Position numbers and translations under genes: made by a program. A stretch of 64,000 bases of DNA from Gerris lacustris (taxonomy: Eukaryota > Arthropoda > Insecta > Hemiptera > Gerridae). The stretch spans positions 12,569,430 to 12,633,429 of the forward strand of contig OX578276.1 in assembly GCA_951217055.1 (NCBI GenBank). The letters are read 5' to 3'. The notes under the pieces were generated by a model. The model had not been told where the DNA came from, did not search any database, and saw nothing but the letters and a program-made list of their open reading frames with translations. Below, in pieces: positions 53,816 through 64,000 of the stretch (the first letter of the stretch is position 1; each line of letters begins with the position of its first letter).

Positions 53816-55560
53816 CCTTTTTGATCCGCGCCTTCTACCACAACTCTTTTTTCATAGTTTAATATTTAAGTTTTGTGTGGTAAGCCTCAAAACAAAAATC
53901 TAAACATACACCTACATCACACACCATGCATCTATATTGCGATTCTTTCCTCAATTTTTTTTGGAGCATACTACACATTGACTTGACGTCTTCCTGAATG
54001 TTTTAGATCGGCTGGAGTTTTTTTTTTTGAATTTTTTCAGGAAAATTTCTACCAGTAAGTCTTGTTGGGTGGTCCCCAGACCTTCTACCGCCTTTCATAC
54101 CTATCTTTGCTGTTGAAAACTAAATTGTGTAATAAAAATTTGTGAAATTCTGTAATAGACATTTTTTTTCCTGTCACTTCACAATACAAACAATGCGCAT
54201 TTAGCACGGACAAGTCCAACATATGAAAAAATACTTTCTTATACCATTTAATGGTTTTTCTTGTTGATTCAATAGATGTCAACATCATACGTTCGGTCAA
54301 CAGCACCCATATTGGCATTGTATTCCACAATGACGCTCGGTTTTATCTTTTTTAGATAAGGAGCTTTTATATTTGATATTGCCTCCATTTTTTGCTGGTG
54401 TACTGTTGACAGCATATATACGTTTCTTTTATCGGACCATTTTATTGCCAGCTTTTTTTTATGTTTAAATGTCATTTCGTCTTTTTTTAATTTTTCTGGC
54501 ATCTTTGGCATGTCCTTTCTATTAGCTCGAACAGTGCCGCATCCATGCGTAAAATTTTTATTTAACCATCTAAATAAATGTGGGCTGCTATACCAATTAT
54601 CCAAAGAGGGTATACCCTTTTTGTAGATAGGACGTCATCAGTGTAGAAACAATGTCTCCGGATTTGCCTATTCCCGGCACGGTTGTATTGACATCAGTCG
54701 TAGCTTCGGTGTACACGATACAATCTAAAACAAGTCCGGTGTGACAATCGCACAAAACAAATGTTTTTATGCCGAAACGGTTGCTTTTAGAAGGAATGTA
54801 CTGCTTGAATGCAAAGTTCCCTTTGAAGAGAAGTAAACTTTCATCGATGCATACATTTCTGTACGGTGACAAAACTTTCTTACAAGTACATCGTAGATAA
54901 TCGACTACTAGCTTTATTTTGGCGAGTCTATCAGTCGTTTTCGGCATATTACTGTCTGAAAAATTTAAAAATCTTAAAATTTCTAAATACCTATCTCTTG
55001 ATAAAATTGTCGTAAAGAAAGGTGTAGCAATCATCGGATCTTTACTCCAATATTCTTTTATATTTGGCTTTCGCAATCGAGCCATGAGCATAGTCAAACC
55101 CAGAAAACAATATATCTCATTTGTTGTGATTGGTTTTACCTTAGACAGACGGTCTTTCTCTGCTGGATTTTCACAATTTTCAACCTAATATCCTAAGAAA
55201 GCATTTGTTTCTATGGAAATCCAATTAATTATGTATTCGTCCATAAACACCATAAAAAAGTCTAAAATTGAACTCTCTACATTCATAGTTGTGAGGTTCC
55301 CTGACGTAGAGCCATCAAAAGCAGAGGCCACTTTCTGTGGTCTAGCAACTCTCCACGTAAATTTTTCAACTTCGTCGCTAGAACTTATTGACTCATCAAT
55401 ATGGATTGGCTGCTCGATTGCGAATTCTCTACTTCCTGTCCCTTCAGTAATGGTTTCTAATATATCAGTCTCATTTTCCGGCCAATCATCATCAGAATCA
55501 GAAAAATCTGAGAATTCATTCTCGCTGTCACTCTGAGTGGTGATTTCATCGAGCTCTTTT
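53816..55560 (-). pseudogene. piggyBac transposase, frameshifted
   Basis: Right to left: acidic N-terminus (55560-55200, DFSDSDDDWPENETDILE), then SKDPMIATPFFTTILSRDR, VCIDESLLLFKGNFAFKQY (first catalytic Asp) and IKTFVLCDCHTGLVLD. After a one-base shift near 54600 come DNWYSSPHLF (second Asp) and YNANMGAVDRTYD (third Asp). The 54062-53830 stretch keeps parts of the Cys-rich C-terminal finger (CMVCDVGVCLDFCFEAYH). At least three frame breaks make it inactive. TTAA-flanked ends were not located. Confidence 0.85.
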
Positions 55561-55832
55561 TATGTATATATATAAATGTGTGTATGTAAAGTATAATTCA
55601 AATATAATTAAGGGTAAAGACAGTAAGAAACATACGCGTATTAGAGACCAAAACAACACAAGTGTTTAATCATTAGAATCGATACAAGTATATTTTTGGT
55701 ATATCGATTATACATATCGAATCTTAGTTATTGAACATAACAGCTCTTCTTGAGTATAAACTTGTCTTACATTCCTGCCGGCCACAATAATGCAAAATAT
55801 TCGAGTAAAATAATAAAAGCTCACCAAAAATA

Positions 55833-56250
55833 AAATAAAACTGTCCGTAGGCTAATGTATCCAAGACAAACGATCCGAGTCTCAATAATAAGAGAGAAAA
55901 ACAACCAAATAAAACTGTCCATAGGCTAATGTATCCAAGAAAAACAATCCAAGTCCGAATAATAAGAGAGAAAAACAACCAAATAAAACTGTCCATAGGC
56001 TAATGTATCCAAGAAAAACAATTCAAGTCAGAATAATAAGAGAGAAAAACAACCAAATAAAACTGTCCATAGGCTAATGTATCCAAGAAAAACAATCCAA
56101 GTCAGAATAATAAGAGAGAAAAACAACCAAATAAAACTGTCCATAGGCTAATGTATCCAAGAAAAACAATTCAAGTCCCAAAAATAAGAGAAAAAACTAT
56201 AAAATAAAATAGTCCGTAAGCAAATTATTCCGATAAAAACAGTCCGAGTC
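55833..56250. repeat. 74-bp minisatellite (five units plus a partial)
   Basis: Units start at 55833, 55907, 55981, 56055 and 56129, then a diverged partial at 56202. Each contains AAATAAAACTGTCC, GGCTAATGTATCCAAGA and AATAATAAGAGAGAAAAACA. Units two to five are almost identical. Confidence 0.95.
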
Positions 56251-56923
56251 GTTATAAAAAAAGCAGTATACGAATTTTAAAGGAGATGTGATCAGAATAA
56301 AAGCTAGGAGACAACTAAAATAACATAAAATCATTTTTATAAAATAATGTCTTCAAAGGGTTGGTTATGTTATGTTAAAGTTCTAGGAACCAAGAGGAGG
56401 GAAGGGAGGAGATAGTCAAGAGAACCTATGGCTACACATACATAGCTAATAAACATAGCTATGTCTATCAATACAGAAATAGAGACTCGTCTGACATCTA
56501 TTAGATAAAAAGGGAATTACTTTTAGTAAACTGTAGAACCGTAAGTTAGCGCTGGTATGCAATATTTACAAAAAAATAAAAAATAAGATATAGCTGTTCA
56601 AAAAAATGAAGAATTTTTTCGACTTTTTATATATGTCACTCAATATATCAGAGAAGACTTGCCTGAAACCTACCGGATTTTTTTAAAAACCTTCTGAGTA
56701 CATTATTCTAACAAAAGATACCGCTTTAAGTATAATTTTGACAGTAGAAACTCGTAGAGGGACCTAGAAATGAAAATAAATGCAACCCACACATGGGGGT
56801 TACATAGGCCTGGAGAGCATTCCTAGTCACCCACATATATGTGGGCATAGTCTCGAAAGGGCTAAAAGTTAATTTGAAATGACTCTGATCAGTCTTACTT
56901 TAATTTGAAAAGAATTTTGATAA
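56251..56923. other. Spacer, nothing recognised
   Basis: AT-rich sequence between the minisatellite and the MADF gene. No coding or repeat signal was seen. Confidence 0.4.
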
Positions 56924-58832
56924 CTAGTGAGATGTATCTTCACTCTGAGCAGCCATGTGTCTTTGCATGGACACCATCATCTCCACTTGACAGGCCATAC
57001 TGTTAGTGGGCGTCATTTTTTTGAGGGTCTCAGCAACTAATGAGCCAAAGATGTCCTCTGCGGACGTATGAGACAGCATTTTGTTCCCAATCCTCTTGAT
57101 TTCATGTATGAGGCCCTGGTCCACGTCATCATTGGATTTTCTTTCTTTCTTTGGGACTGAAACATTTGAATGGAAACTATTAGTTAATTTCAGCAAGAAT
57201 AATATAGTAGTAGCAGTACATATACATAAAAGAAAATTACTTTTTTTTTAAATGTCTTCTGTTTCTCCCTTTAATGAGACCAAAATAAGAAGTAGAATTA
57301 GGTAACTTGATTCATGCAAGGATTAATATTTAATGTCTCGCAAGTCAGTTTCTTTAAGGTCCAATCACCTTTTAAATAAATTTAATTTAGCTCAGCTAGG
57401 TGCAGAAGTGGCTCCTTAAGCTCTTAATATGTAAAAATGTGTAATAGATTTCTAAAAATTAAATCATTCATAACATAACAGTATTCACAGAATTAAAACA
57501 ATTAACCAAAGGAATGCACATAATTATTTTAAGAGGTCCTATAAATATAAAAGCAGAATGTAAAATTTATGATTTTACTTTAAAATAGAAGAAGAGAAAA
57601 GAATAATTACCAGGTGCATCATCCCCAAGGTCTAGCTCATCTACCAGCTCAATGTCTGGCTCATCTACCAGCTCAATGTCTGGCTTATCTACCAGCTCAA
57701 GGTCTAGCTCATCTACCAGCTCAATGTCTGGCTCATCTACCAGCTCAATGTCTGGCTCATCTACCAGCTCAATGTCTAGCTCATCTACCAGCTGATTGTC
57801 TGGCTCATCCACCAGCTCTTCTTCTGCTGCGTCCAAGGAGGGGATGTTTGACGTTACCCTAAACATATGTCATCGGGTTCAAAATAATGGAATAATATAA
57901 ACTAAAGTTATTGTATAAACAAATAGTAATAGTAAAATGCAGCAGATAATGGAAAGTAATTTTTTTTTAACATAGCTACCAATACTTCCAATTTTGAGAG
58001 ACTATTTACTTACGGCCCATACGCCACAGTATCGTTAATAAAATGGAGCTTATGGAGATGGACCCACGTTTTCCTCTTCACGACCCCACTCCCACTAGGT
58101 AGTTTATAATTATTCAACTCCCGCACATATCTGTATCTTAAGTTTCTGATTTTTTTTTTAATTCTTCGTCACTCAACACATCTGCAAAACAATATAACTT
58201 TGGTTAGGTACATAAATTCTTAACTATTTGGGGGGGGGGGGGGGGGGGGGGGCTTTTTCACGTGTACCACTTAGGTAGACCCATAACAAACCCAAGTTAG
58301 CAACCAATCTCTTTACATTCGTTTAATGTGTTTGGTTATTAACTATGTCTCAAATCTAAATTTCATATCCAACCAAGAGTGTCGATCATGGCCAAACCAG
58401 TTGGAGCTACTCTTTCGAGCAGCTACCAATTTGTTTTAAACAATGGCTGAACATTAAACAGGGATCAGCCCAGGAATAGAACTCAGAATTGAATAGTCAG
58501 GTGGACACCAATCTAAGAACTGACCATGCCCATGAGCTTAACTAAGCAGATTGAAAGCCAACCCTCTCAGATATAAACACTTACTTTTTCAAAGATTCAG
58601 AGAAAAAAATAAGTTATATCAATTAAGTTAATCTTACATAATAGCAATAAATAAAACGAACAATATGAAGCCAAAATATAAGAAATTGCTTCATACTTCC
58701 CAACTCGGCAGCAACTTCCTGCCATAAAGTGGCTCTTTTATTTTTGTCACGTGCCCCCAGAGGAAGCCGTGAGTCCCATAATCCGGGTCTTGCTTCCACA
58801 GCACTAATTAGTCTATCGATGAAATCATTCAT
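56924..58832 (-). CDS. MADF-domain gene, copy A (four coding exons)
   Basis: Exon 1 58832-58698 (MNDFIDRLISAVEARPGLWD, MADF start). Exon 2 58181-58015 (LRYRYVRELNNYKLPSGSG, KTWVHLHKLHF). Exon 3 57858-57612 (acidic). Exon 4 57156-56924 (LVAETLKKMTPTNSMACQVE, a short helical tail). All borders have GT-AG sites. Exon 2 starts with an A10 run that shifts the frame by one; an A11 run would restore it, so this may be a homopolymer error. MADF proteins bind DNA and usually serve as transcription factors or Harbinger partners; no transposase is adjacent here. A probable 5' UTR donor is near 59268. Confidence 0.65.
57629..57810. repeat. 30-bp coding minisatellite in exon 3 of MADF copy A
   Basis: About six tandem 30-bp units (AGCTCAATGTCTGGCTCATC) encode repeats of ELVDEPDI / ELVDELDL. 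The homologous exon in copy B (61775-61682) has no such array. Confidence 0.9.
58231..58252. repeat. Poly-G homopolymer
   Basis: A run of 22 G in an intron of MADF copy A. It may be inaccurately sequenced. Confidence 0.6.
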
Positions 58833-59718
58833 TCTACAAAAAAAAGAAAAAAAAGAGGCTGTTGAAACACAAATTTTAAAAGCTGATTCATTAAAAAACT
58901 TGTAAGCTTATGGTCTACTACACATCTGTTTAGACACAGGGATATAATTCCTCATATGCGCATTAAGTTGTAATATTCCTTCTTTTACAAAACATTAAAA
59001 GTCGAAGGGGCATAATCTCTTCGAAATATCAATTCTAAGAGTTAACTGATCAACACAGAGTATTGCGAGTTTGGCAACCTCATACGACTTTAGCCACGTT
59101 TTTCTTAATTATATTATGGGCTGATAAATCACTCAAATCAGTTAAAAAATAAACAAAACTGGGATAAAAAATAATTAAATCAGTTATTTATTTATTTAAC
59201 ATAATGTTACTATTAGATATACTAATGAAACTAAATTATTACAATACAATACTTACTTCAGTTCTATAGTAAGTTGAAAATAATATAAAAACACAATAAA
59301 CAAGAGTCGCCAGTGGTTCAAAAAACAAAATAAATATAAATAAAATTTAAAAAAGAAAGAAAAAAGAGCAGGTGCAGGAAAAAATGAATGCGAAAACAGA
59401 ACAGAGAAAAGAGACGAGAAGAACTAGGTATAGTTTTAATTTTTCTGGATCTTTCTTTCTTTACTTGTACACATTTTTCTTCTCTTACTGTCCCTATACA
59501 CAGGGACATATCAATGGCACGGTTTAGATTCGGTGTTGGTGAGATCCCTTGTACAAAGATTTGTCCTTTTATAGGTTTAAGACCAGCTCTCTAGACTCTA
59601 GATGGTTATCATTATTATGTGAAGTAAATCAATTCGGAACTATGTATATATTTTTTTTTTTTTTTCACTAATGATGGATATTTTATTATTATTGCTCTTG
59701 TTATATTTGAATACTTAG

Positions 59719-60190
59719 TTGTGACGTCACTGCCCCCTCCGCACAAGTCAAATGTTTTGTTTTGTTGACATCTTCTGTCATTCGTATTTATATAGTTGTT
59801 AACGAATATACAAATGTTTTACACTCATATAGTTTATTAATTATTACGTTGTAAAACGATACAATAATGGCGACGAGGATAGAAGAGAACCTAACGAACA
59901 CGGAGAACATGGAGGAAACAGCATTTACTCAACAAACGAGTAAGTACATTAGATTACGAGGTAGTAAGGGTCAGATCAGAAGGTTGGCCTCTACAGTAAA
60001 AGCGATAACGTCTTGGACAAGAACAGAACAGACGTCGATATTAGACTTACCAGTTTAGAAAAGTATTACGACAAATTTAATGAAATTCAAGAAACTATAG
60101 AAGAGTATTCAGAAACCGACGAAACGTTTAACAATAATAGAGAGTATCGATATTCAGTTGATGAACACTTAACCCTTAACTTTAAGGGTT
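59719..60190 (+). mobile_element. 5' fragment of a BEL/Pao-type retrotransposon
   Basis: A short TGTGACGTCACTG...ACGATACA segment (59719-59864) could be the end of a 5' LTR and is followed at once by ATAATGGCGACGAGGATAG, a common leader in these elements. A Gag-like start follows (YIRLRGSKGQIRRLASTVKA), then a second frame (DKNRTDVDIRLTSLEKYYDK). The sequence ends near 60190 with no pol. It lies between the two MADF duplication units. Confidence 0.5.
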
Positions 60191-60935
60191 AATTTTTTTA
60201 TATTTTTTTTCGACATCGTGAGAGGTATCATATTAAAGGGTACGTCGAGCTGATTACAAAAATATATAATTCTTTGGTTATAACTTTGATAGGGCGAGCT
60301 TAGGCACGTTTGAAGTGGGTGTGCAACGTGTCCCCCTCCCCCCCTCTATCTTGCTTATGTGAAGTGCAAAAAAGTCTGAAAAAATTCCATAACATTCTTC
60401 GACCCAAAGTAAAGATACCACTTTTTGGAAATTTCGAAAAAAAAATTATTTTATTTTTTATTGGCAAAATACATTTTTTTATAATTAAGGTCTTTTCAAT
60501 GTATTTATATGGCTTTTTATCGGTTCAATGGCAAAAAAATACTTCACCAGAAGTTTGTTTATGTGTTTTGAGAATATCAGACCCATAGGATAGTTCAAAG
60601 TAAGATTTTTAGTATTTTAAAAAACACCATCAATAGGGTACTACTTAAACAATACAGTGTTGCCTACGGACCCTCGTTGTGTATTGGCTAGTATACACTT
60701 GACCTGTTTATTTTTTTTTCAAATGCCTATTGCGAAGTTATGCCCCGCACCCTAACTTAGCCGACAAGGCATGTATATGTCATATACACATATATTTCAA
60801 GGCATATGTATATGTCATATACATATATTTCAAGGCACCAAAAGATTTCAACTTATAAACACAAAATTATAGCTTGATGTTAGTTAGTTTTTTTGCATGC
60901 TATCTCCTGGACTGAAAGAAAAATTAATGTTACGT
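60191..60935. repeat. Spacer with a copy of the 9.3-kb MITE family
   Basis: 60690-60910 contains ATGCCCCGCA, AACTTAGCCGAC, CAAGGCACCAAAAGAT and ATAGCTTGATGTTAGT, matching the inverted-repeat MITE at 9343-9715. AAGGCATGTATATGTCATAT is duplicated in tandem. 60191-60640 has no recognised feature. Confidence 0.55.
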
Positions 60936-62458
60936 TTAATATTTAGAAAAAAAAACATCTTCACCCTGACCAACCACCTCTGGTAACGGAGCCGCCAAGT
61001 GTCTCTGCAGGACCCCCATAAACTCCTCTTGGGCTGCCATCCTGTTAGTTGGACTCATTTTTTTGAGGCACTCGGCAACGTAAGACCCAAAGATGTTCTC
61101 TAGGGACGTCTGGGCCAATATTCTATCCCCAATTTTTATTATTTGTTGGGTGAGGACCTGGTCCGTGTTATCATAGGTATTGGTCTTCCTTTTTCTCTTT
61201 GCAACTGAAACATTTGAATGGAAACTATTAGTTAATTTCAGCAAGAATCAAAAAATAATAGTAGTAGTAGTACATACATCTACATAAAAGAAAATTACTT
61301 TTATTTTAAATGTCTTCCGTTTCTCTCTTTAATGAGACCAAAATAAGAAGTATAATTAGATAACTATTGATTCATGCGAGGATTAACATTTAATGTCTCA
61401 CAAGTCAGTTTGTATTATTAACATGTTACATACACCTGTCACCATACATCATATACACTGGGTCCACTCACCATTCAAATAAATTTAATTTAGCTCAGCT
61501 TGGTGAAGAAGTGGCTTCTCAAGCTCAAAATGTGTAATAGATTTTTAACAATTATATCTTTCATAACATAACAGCATTCACCAAATGCACATGATTATTT
61601 TAAGAGGTCCTATAAATATAAAAGCAGAATCTAAAATTTATGATTTTCCTTCAAAATAGATTAAGAGAAAAGAATAATTACCAGGTGCATCACTGCCAAA
61701 GTCAGAATCAGGATCATCCACCATCTCTTCTGATTCCTCTAAGGAGGGTATGGAGGGATGTTGGACGTTACCCTAAACATATGTCATTGGGCATATGCAA
61801 TGTTCAGAATAATGGAATACTATAAACTAAAGTTAGTAAGCTAAGTTACTAAAGTACAAATAAACAAATAGTAATTGCAAAATGCAGCAGATAATGGAAA
61901 GTTGTTTTTTTTTAACATAGAAGCAATACTTTTAATTTTGAGAGACTATTTACTTACGGCCCATGTGCCACCGTATCATTGAGTAAGTGGAGCTTGTGAA
62001 GATGGACCCACGTCTTCCTCTTCACAACCCCACTGCCACTTGGCAGTTTGAAATGGTGCAACTCCCTCATATAGCGGTCCCTTAAGCTTTTAAATTTTTA
62101 TTTTGTATCCTCCACACTTAACACATCTGCAAAAGAATATAACTTTGGTTAGCAACATTAAGACTTAAAGCAGCTAAAGAGCCAACCCTCTCAGATATAA
62201 ACACTTACTTTTTCAAAGATTCTGAGAAATTAAAAAGTTATATCAATAAAGTTAATCTTACTTAATAGAATTAAATAAAACAAGCAATAAAAAGCACAAT
62301 GTTAAGCCAAAATATAAGAAATAGCTTCATACTTCCAAGCTCCACAGCAACTTCTTCCCACAAAGTGGCCCGGGTTAATTTATCTCTTGCCCCCAGAGGA
62401 AGCCGAGAGTCCCATGGCTTCCACAGCACTTATCAACTTGTCGATAAAATCGTTCATT
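60936..62458 (-). pseudogene. MADF-domain gene, copy B (degraded)
   Basis: Matches copy A exon by exon. Exon 1 (62458-62340) starts MNDFIDKLISAVEA but has a deletion that shifts the frame. Exon 2 (62130-61960) has an in-frame TAA, then LRDRYMRELHHFKLPSGSG. Exon 3 is at 61775-61682 and exon 4 at 61207-60936 (LENIFGSYVAECLKKMSPTN). A 5' UTR donor (GAA/GTAAGT) is near 63010. Probably a pseudogene. Confidence 0.7.
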
Positions 62459-63665
62459 CTATAACAAAAAAATAGCAATGAAAAAAAAAAAATAAAATAA
62501 ATGCTGATGCAACATAAATTTTAAAAGCTGATTCATTAAGAAATTATTGGCCAAATGAGCTTGTAAACTTAATGTTCTGCAACACATATGCTTAGACAAA
62601 GGAGTATATACCTCATGTGTATAAAAGTTGTAATATTCCTTCTGTTACAAAACATTAAAGACGAAGGGGCATAATCTCTTCGAAATATCAATTCGAAGAG
62701 TTAACATCAAAACAGTGTATTGCGAGCTTGGCAACCTCATACGACTGAAGCCACGTGTATCTTCATTATATTATACGATGATGTACCACTCAAATCAGTT
62801 AAAAAATAGACAAAACTGGGATAAAAAATAATTTATTCTGTACCAAAATTATCACGATTAGAAGTAGGAAATGACCCGAACAGTTATGACAGTACAAGTA
62901 TTTTTTTATATATTAAAAAAATGTAACACAATTAAGTTATTTTTTTATTTTCTATGTTATTATTATATATACTAATAAAAATAAATTATTACAATACAAT
63001 AAGTACTTACTTCTCTGCCAAACAAAATTTTCCAATAAACGGTATAAGTATAAAAAATATTATATTGAAAACAGTAAATACGAATTCAAGAGGTAACAAA
63101 ATAAATATATATATATTAAAATTTAAATAAAAGATAGCAGGATTAGTAAAAAATAAAATGGGAAAACAGAACAAGAACAACGATACGAGATTACGAGATG
63201 AAGGACTGAAAGGTTTCAATAGGTTACACAAAAAACGCGATAAAGTTGGTTCCATCCCAACTTTTCTGGCGTCATGACGTCATCAGCCATAGATAATCCC
63301 ACGCGCGCATAAAACGCCTGCTATGAACCCACCTTCAGAGGTAAACATTGAATGACAGCGAAAAGTAAACAAAGAAATAAATTAATTAACGTGTGACACC
63401 CAGGTTTTTTTACACTTGTGTCCTAGGTATAGTTTTAATTTTTCTGGATCTTTCTTTCTTTACTTGTACACATTTTTCTTCTCTTACTGTCCCTACACAG
63501 GGACATATCAATGGCACGGTTTAGATTCGGTGTTGGTGAGATCCCTTGTACAAAGATTTGTCCTTTTATAGGTTTAAGATCAGCTCTCTAGATTCTAGAT
63601 GGTTGTCATTATTATGTAAAGTAAATAAATTCGGAACTATGTATTTTTTTTTTTTTTTTCACTAA
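60955..63665. repeat. ~2.7-kb direct duplication, unit B
   Basis: See unit A. Divergence between units is visible throughout, with small indels, so the duplication is not recent. The 240-bp promoter-side block is better conserved than the introns. Confidence 0.85.
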
Positions 63666-64000
63666 CATTATATATAACAATGACAATTATATTATCAACA
63701 TATGATTCAACAAAAAAATTTAAAACGTAGTATATAAAAAGTTCTTTTTATCTTGTAATTATTAGCTTTCAATTCATAAACGTAAAACATTTCTGTCAAA
63801 ATGTTCATTTTAAATGCATTTGTAACCTGATGTTCAGCAGATATGGCTTCATGCTGCCCTCGTTGAGCTCTGAAGTAATTACTTCGTTCAAATCTGGAGC
63901 TTAAAGTAGGAACTTGCTCTCTGCTCAAGCGGAAGTGTTCGAAAAAACCAAATCTGCGTAATGTGGCACAGTTTCAAAATTAAAATAACATATTGTATTA
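63666..64000. other. Unassigned right edge
   Basis: No recognisable gene. The small ORF at 63707-63928 has no family features. Confidence 0.4.

Larger units (their letters stand above)
56935..59674. repeat. ~2.7-kb direct duplication, unit A
   Basis: Paralogous with 60955-63665. Shared landmarks include the exon-4 start (57196 / 61244), the ACCAGGTGCATC splice region, and a 240-bp block (GGTATAGTTTTAATTTTTCT at 59427 / 63426) ending in a T-run and CACTAA. Offset is 4.00-4.05 kb. Confidence 0.85.

Noticed and set aside
55833..56250. Regular 74-bp repeats as a CRISPR-like array
   Set aside because: Units are contiguous without unique spacers and the genome is eukaryotic; it is a minisatellite.
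57614..57862. Plus-strand ORF with LPAQCLAHLPAQ repeats
   Set aside because: Antisense shadow of the coding minisatellite in MADF exon 3.

Overview
The window is eukaryotic and almost certainly from an arthropod genome, probably an insect. It is AT-rich, with spliced genes (GT-AG introns), long (TA)n tracts and nearly every superfamily of animal transposable element. A more exact host is inference only; the mix of Polinton, Harbinger with MADF partner, BEL/Pao, P/THAP, piggyBac and an RNA-virus-derived ORF would fit a hemipteran, but nothing here proves it. I see no gene that looks like an ordinary single-copy host gene; the window is a stack of nested mobile elements.

Layout. 0.9-4.9 kb: decayed, spliced IS630/Tc1/mariner-type transposase gene on the minus strand. 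5.3-6.95 kb: head-to-head mariner fragments, interrupted by a 5'-truncated LINE with an exact 14-bp target duplication. 7.0-7.9 kb: deleted PIF/Harbinger. 8.27-28.5 kb: a nested set. An outer inverted-repeat element holds a PIF/Harbinger element (8426-28207), whose transposase has two exons (8712-9137 and 25234-26037) and whose MADF/BESS partner lies on the opposite strand. Inside this sits a complete 13,753-bp Polinton/Maverick (11258-25010) with 966-bp terminal inverted repeats and a perfect 6-bp target duplication (CTCTTC). It splits the last coding exon of the MADF gene.

The Polinton carries all its genes on the minus strand: PolB with five N-terminal zinc fingers, packaging ATPase, a DUF8207-like protein, chromodomain integrase, adenovirus-type protease, a 52-codon ORF, a capsid protein candidate, an exonuclease-like ORF and a PC4-like ORF. 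They form tight clusters (gaps of 2, 13 and 24 nt; overlaps of 1 and 13 nt). Two clusters have a recognisable TATA box 30-32 nt upstream of a TCATTC initiator. Together they are the replication, integration and capsid gene set expected of a Polinton, and the reading frames and repeats look recent.

28.5-31.4 kb: a Myb/SANT-like gene broken by a 1.1-kb ORF that resembles a nucleoprotein of a negative-sense RNA virus, flanked by ~38-bp direct repeats. 32-37.4 kb: decayed BEL/Pao. 39.2-40.5 kb and 53.4-53.8 kb: parts of a second BEL/Pao. 42.1-47.9 kb: a many-exon P-element/THAP9-like gene containing a MITE. 48.5-50.7 kb: 5' part of a non-LTR retrotransposon without its reverse transcriptase. 51.5-53.4 kb: Ty3/gypsy remnant. 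53.8-55.6 kb: piggyBac remnant. 55.8-56.25 kb: 74-bp minisatellite. 56.9-63.7 kb: ~2.7-kb direct duplication, offset 4.0 kb, carrying a MADF-domain gene in both copies. Family names come from recognising motifs by eye; no database search was run.
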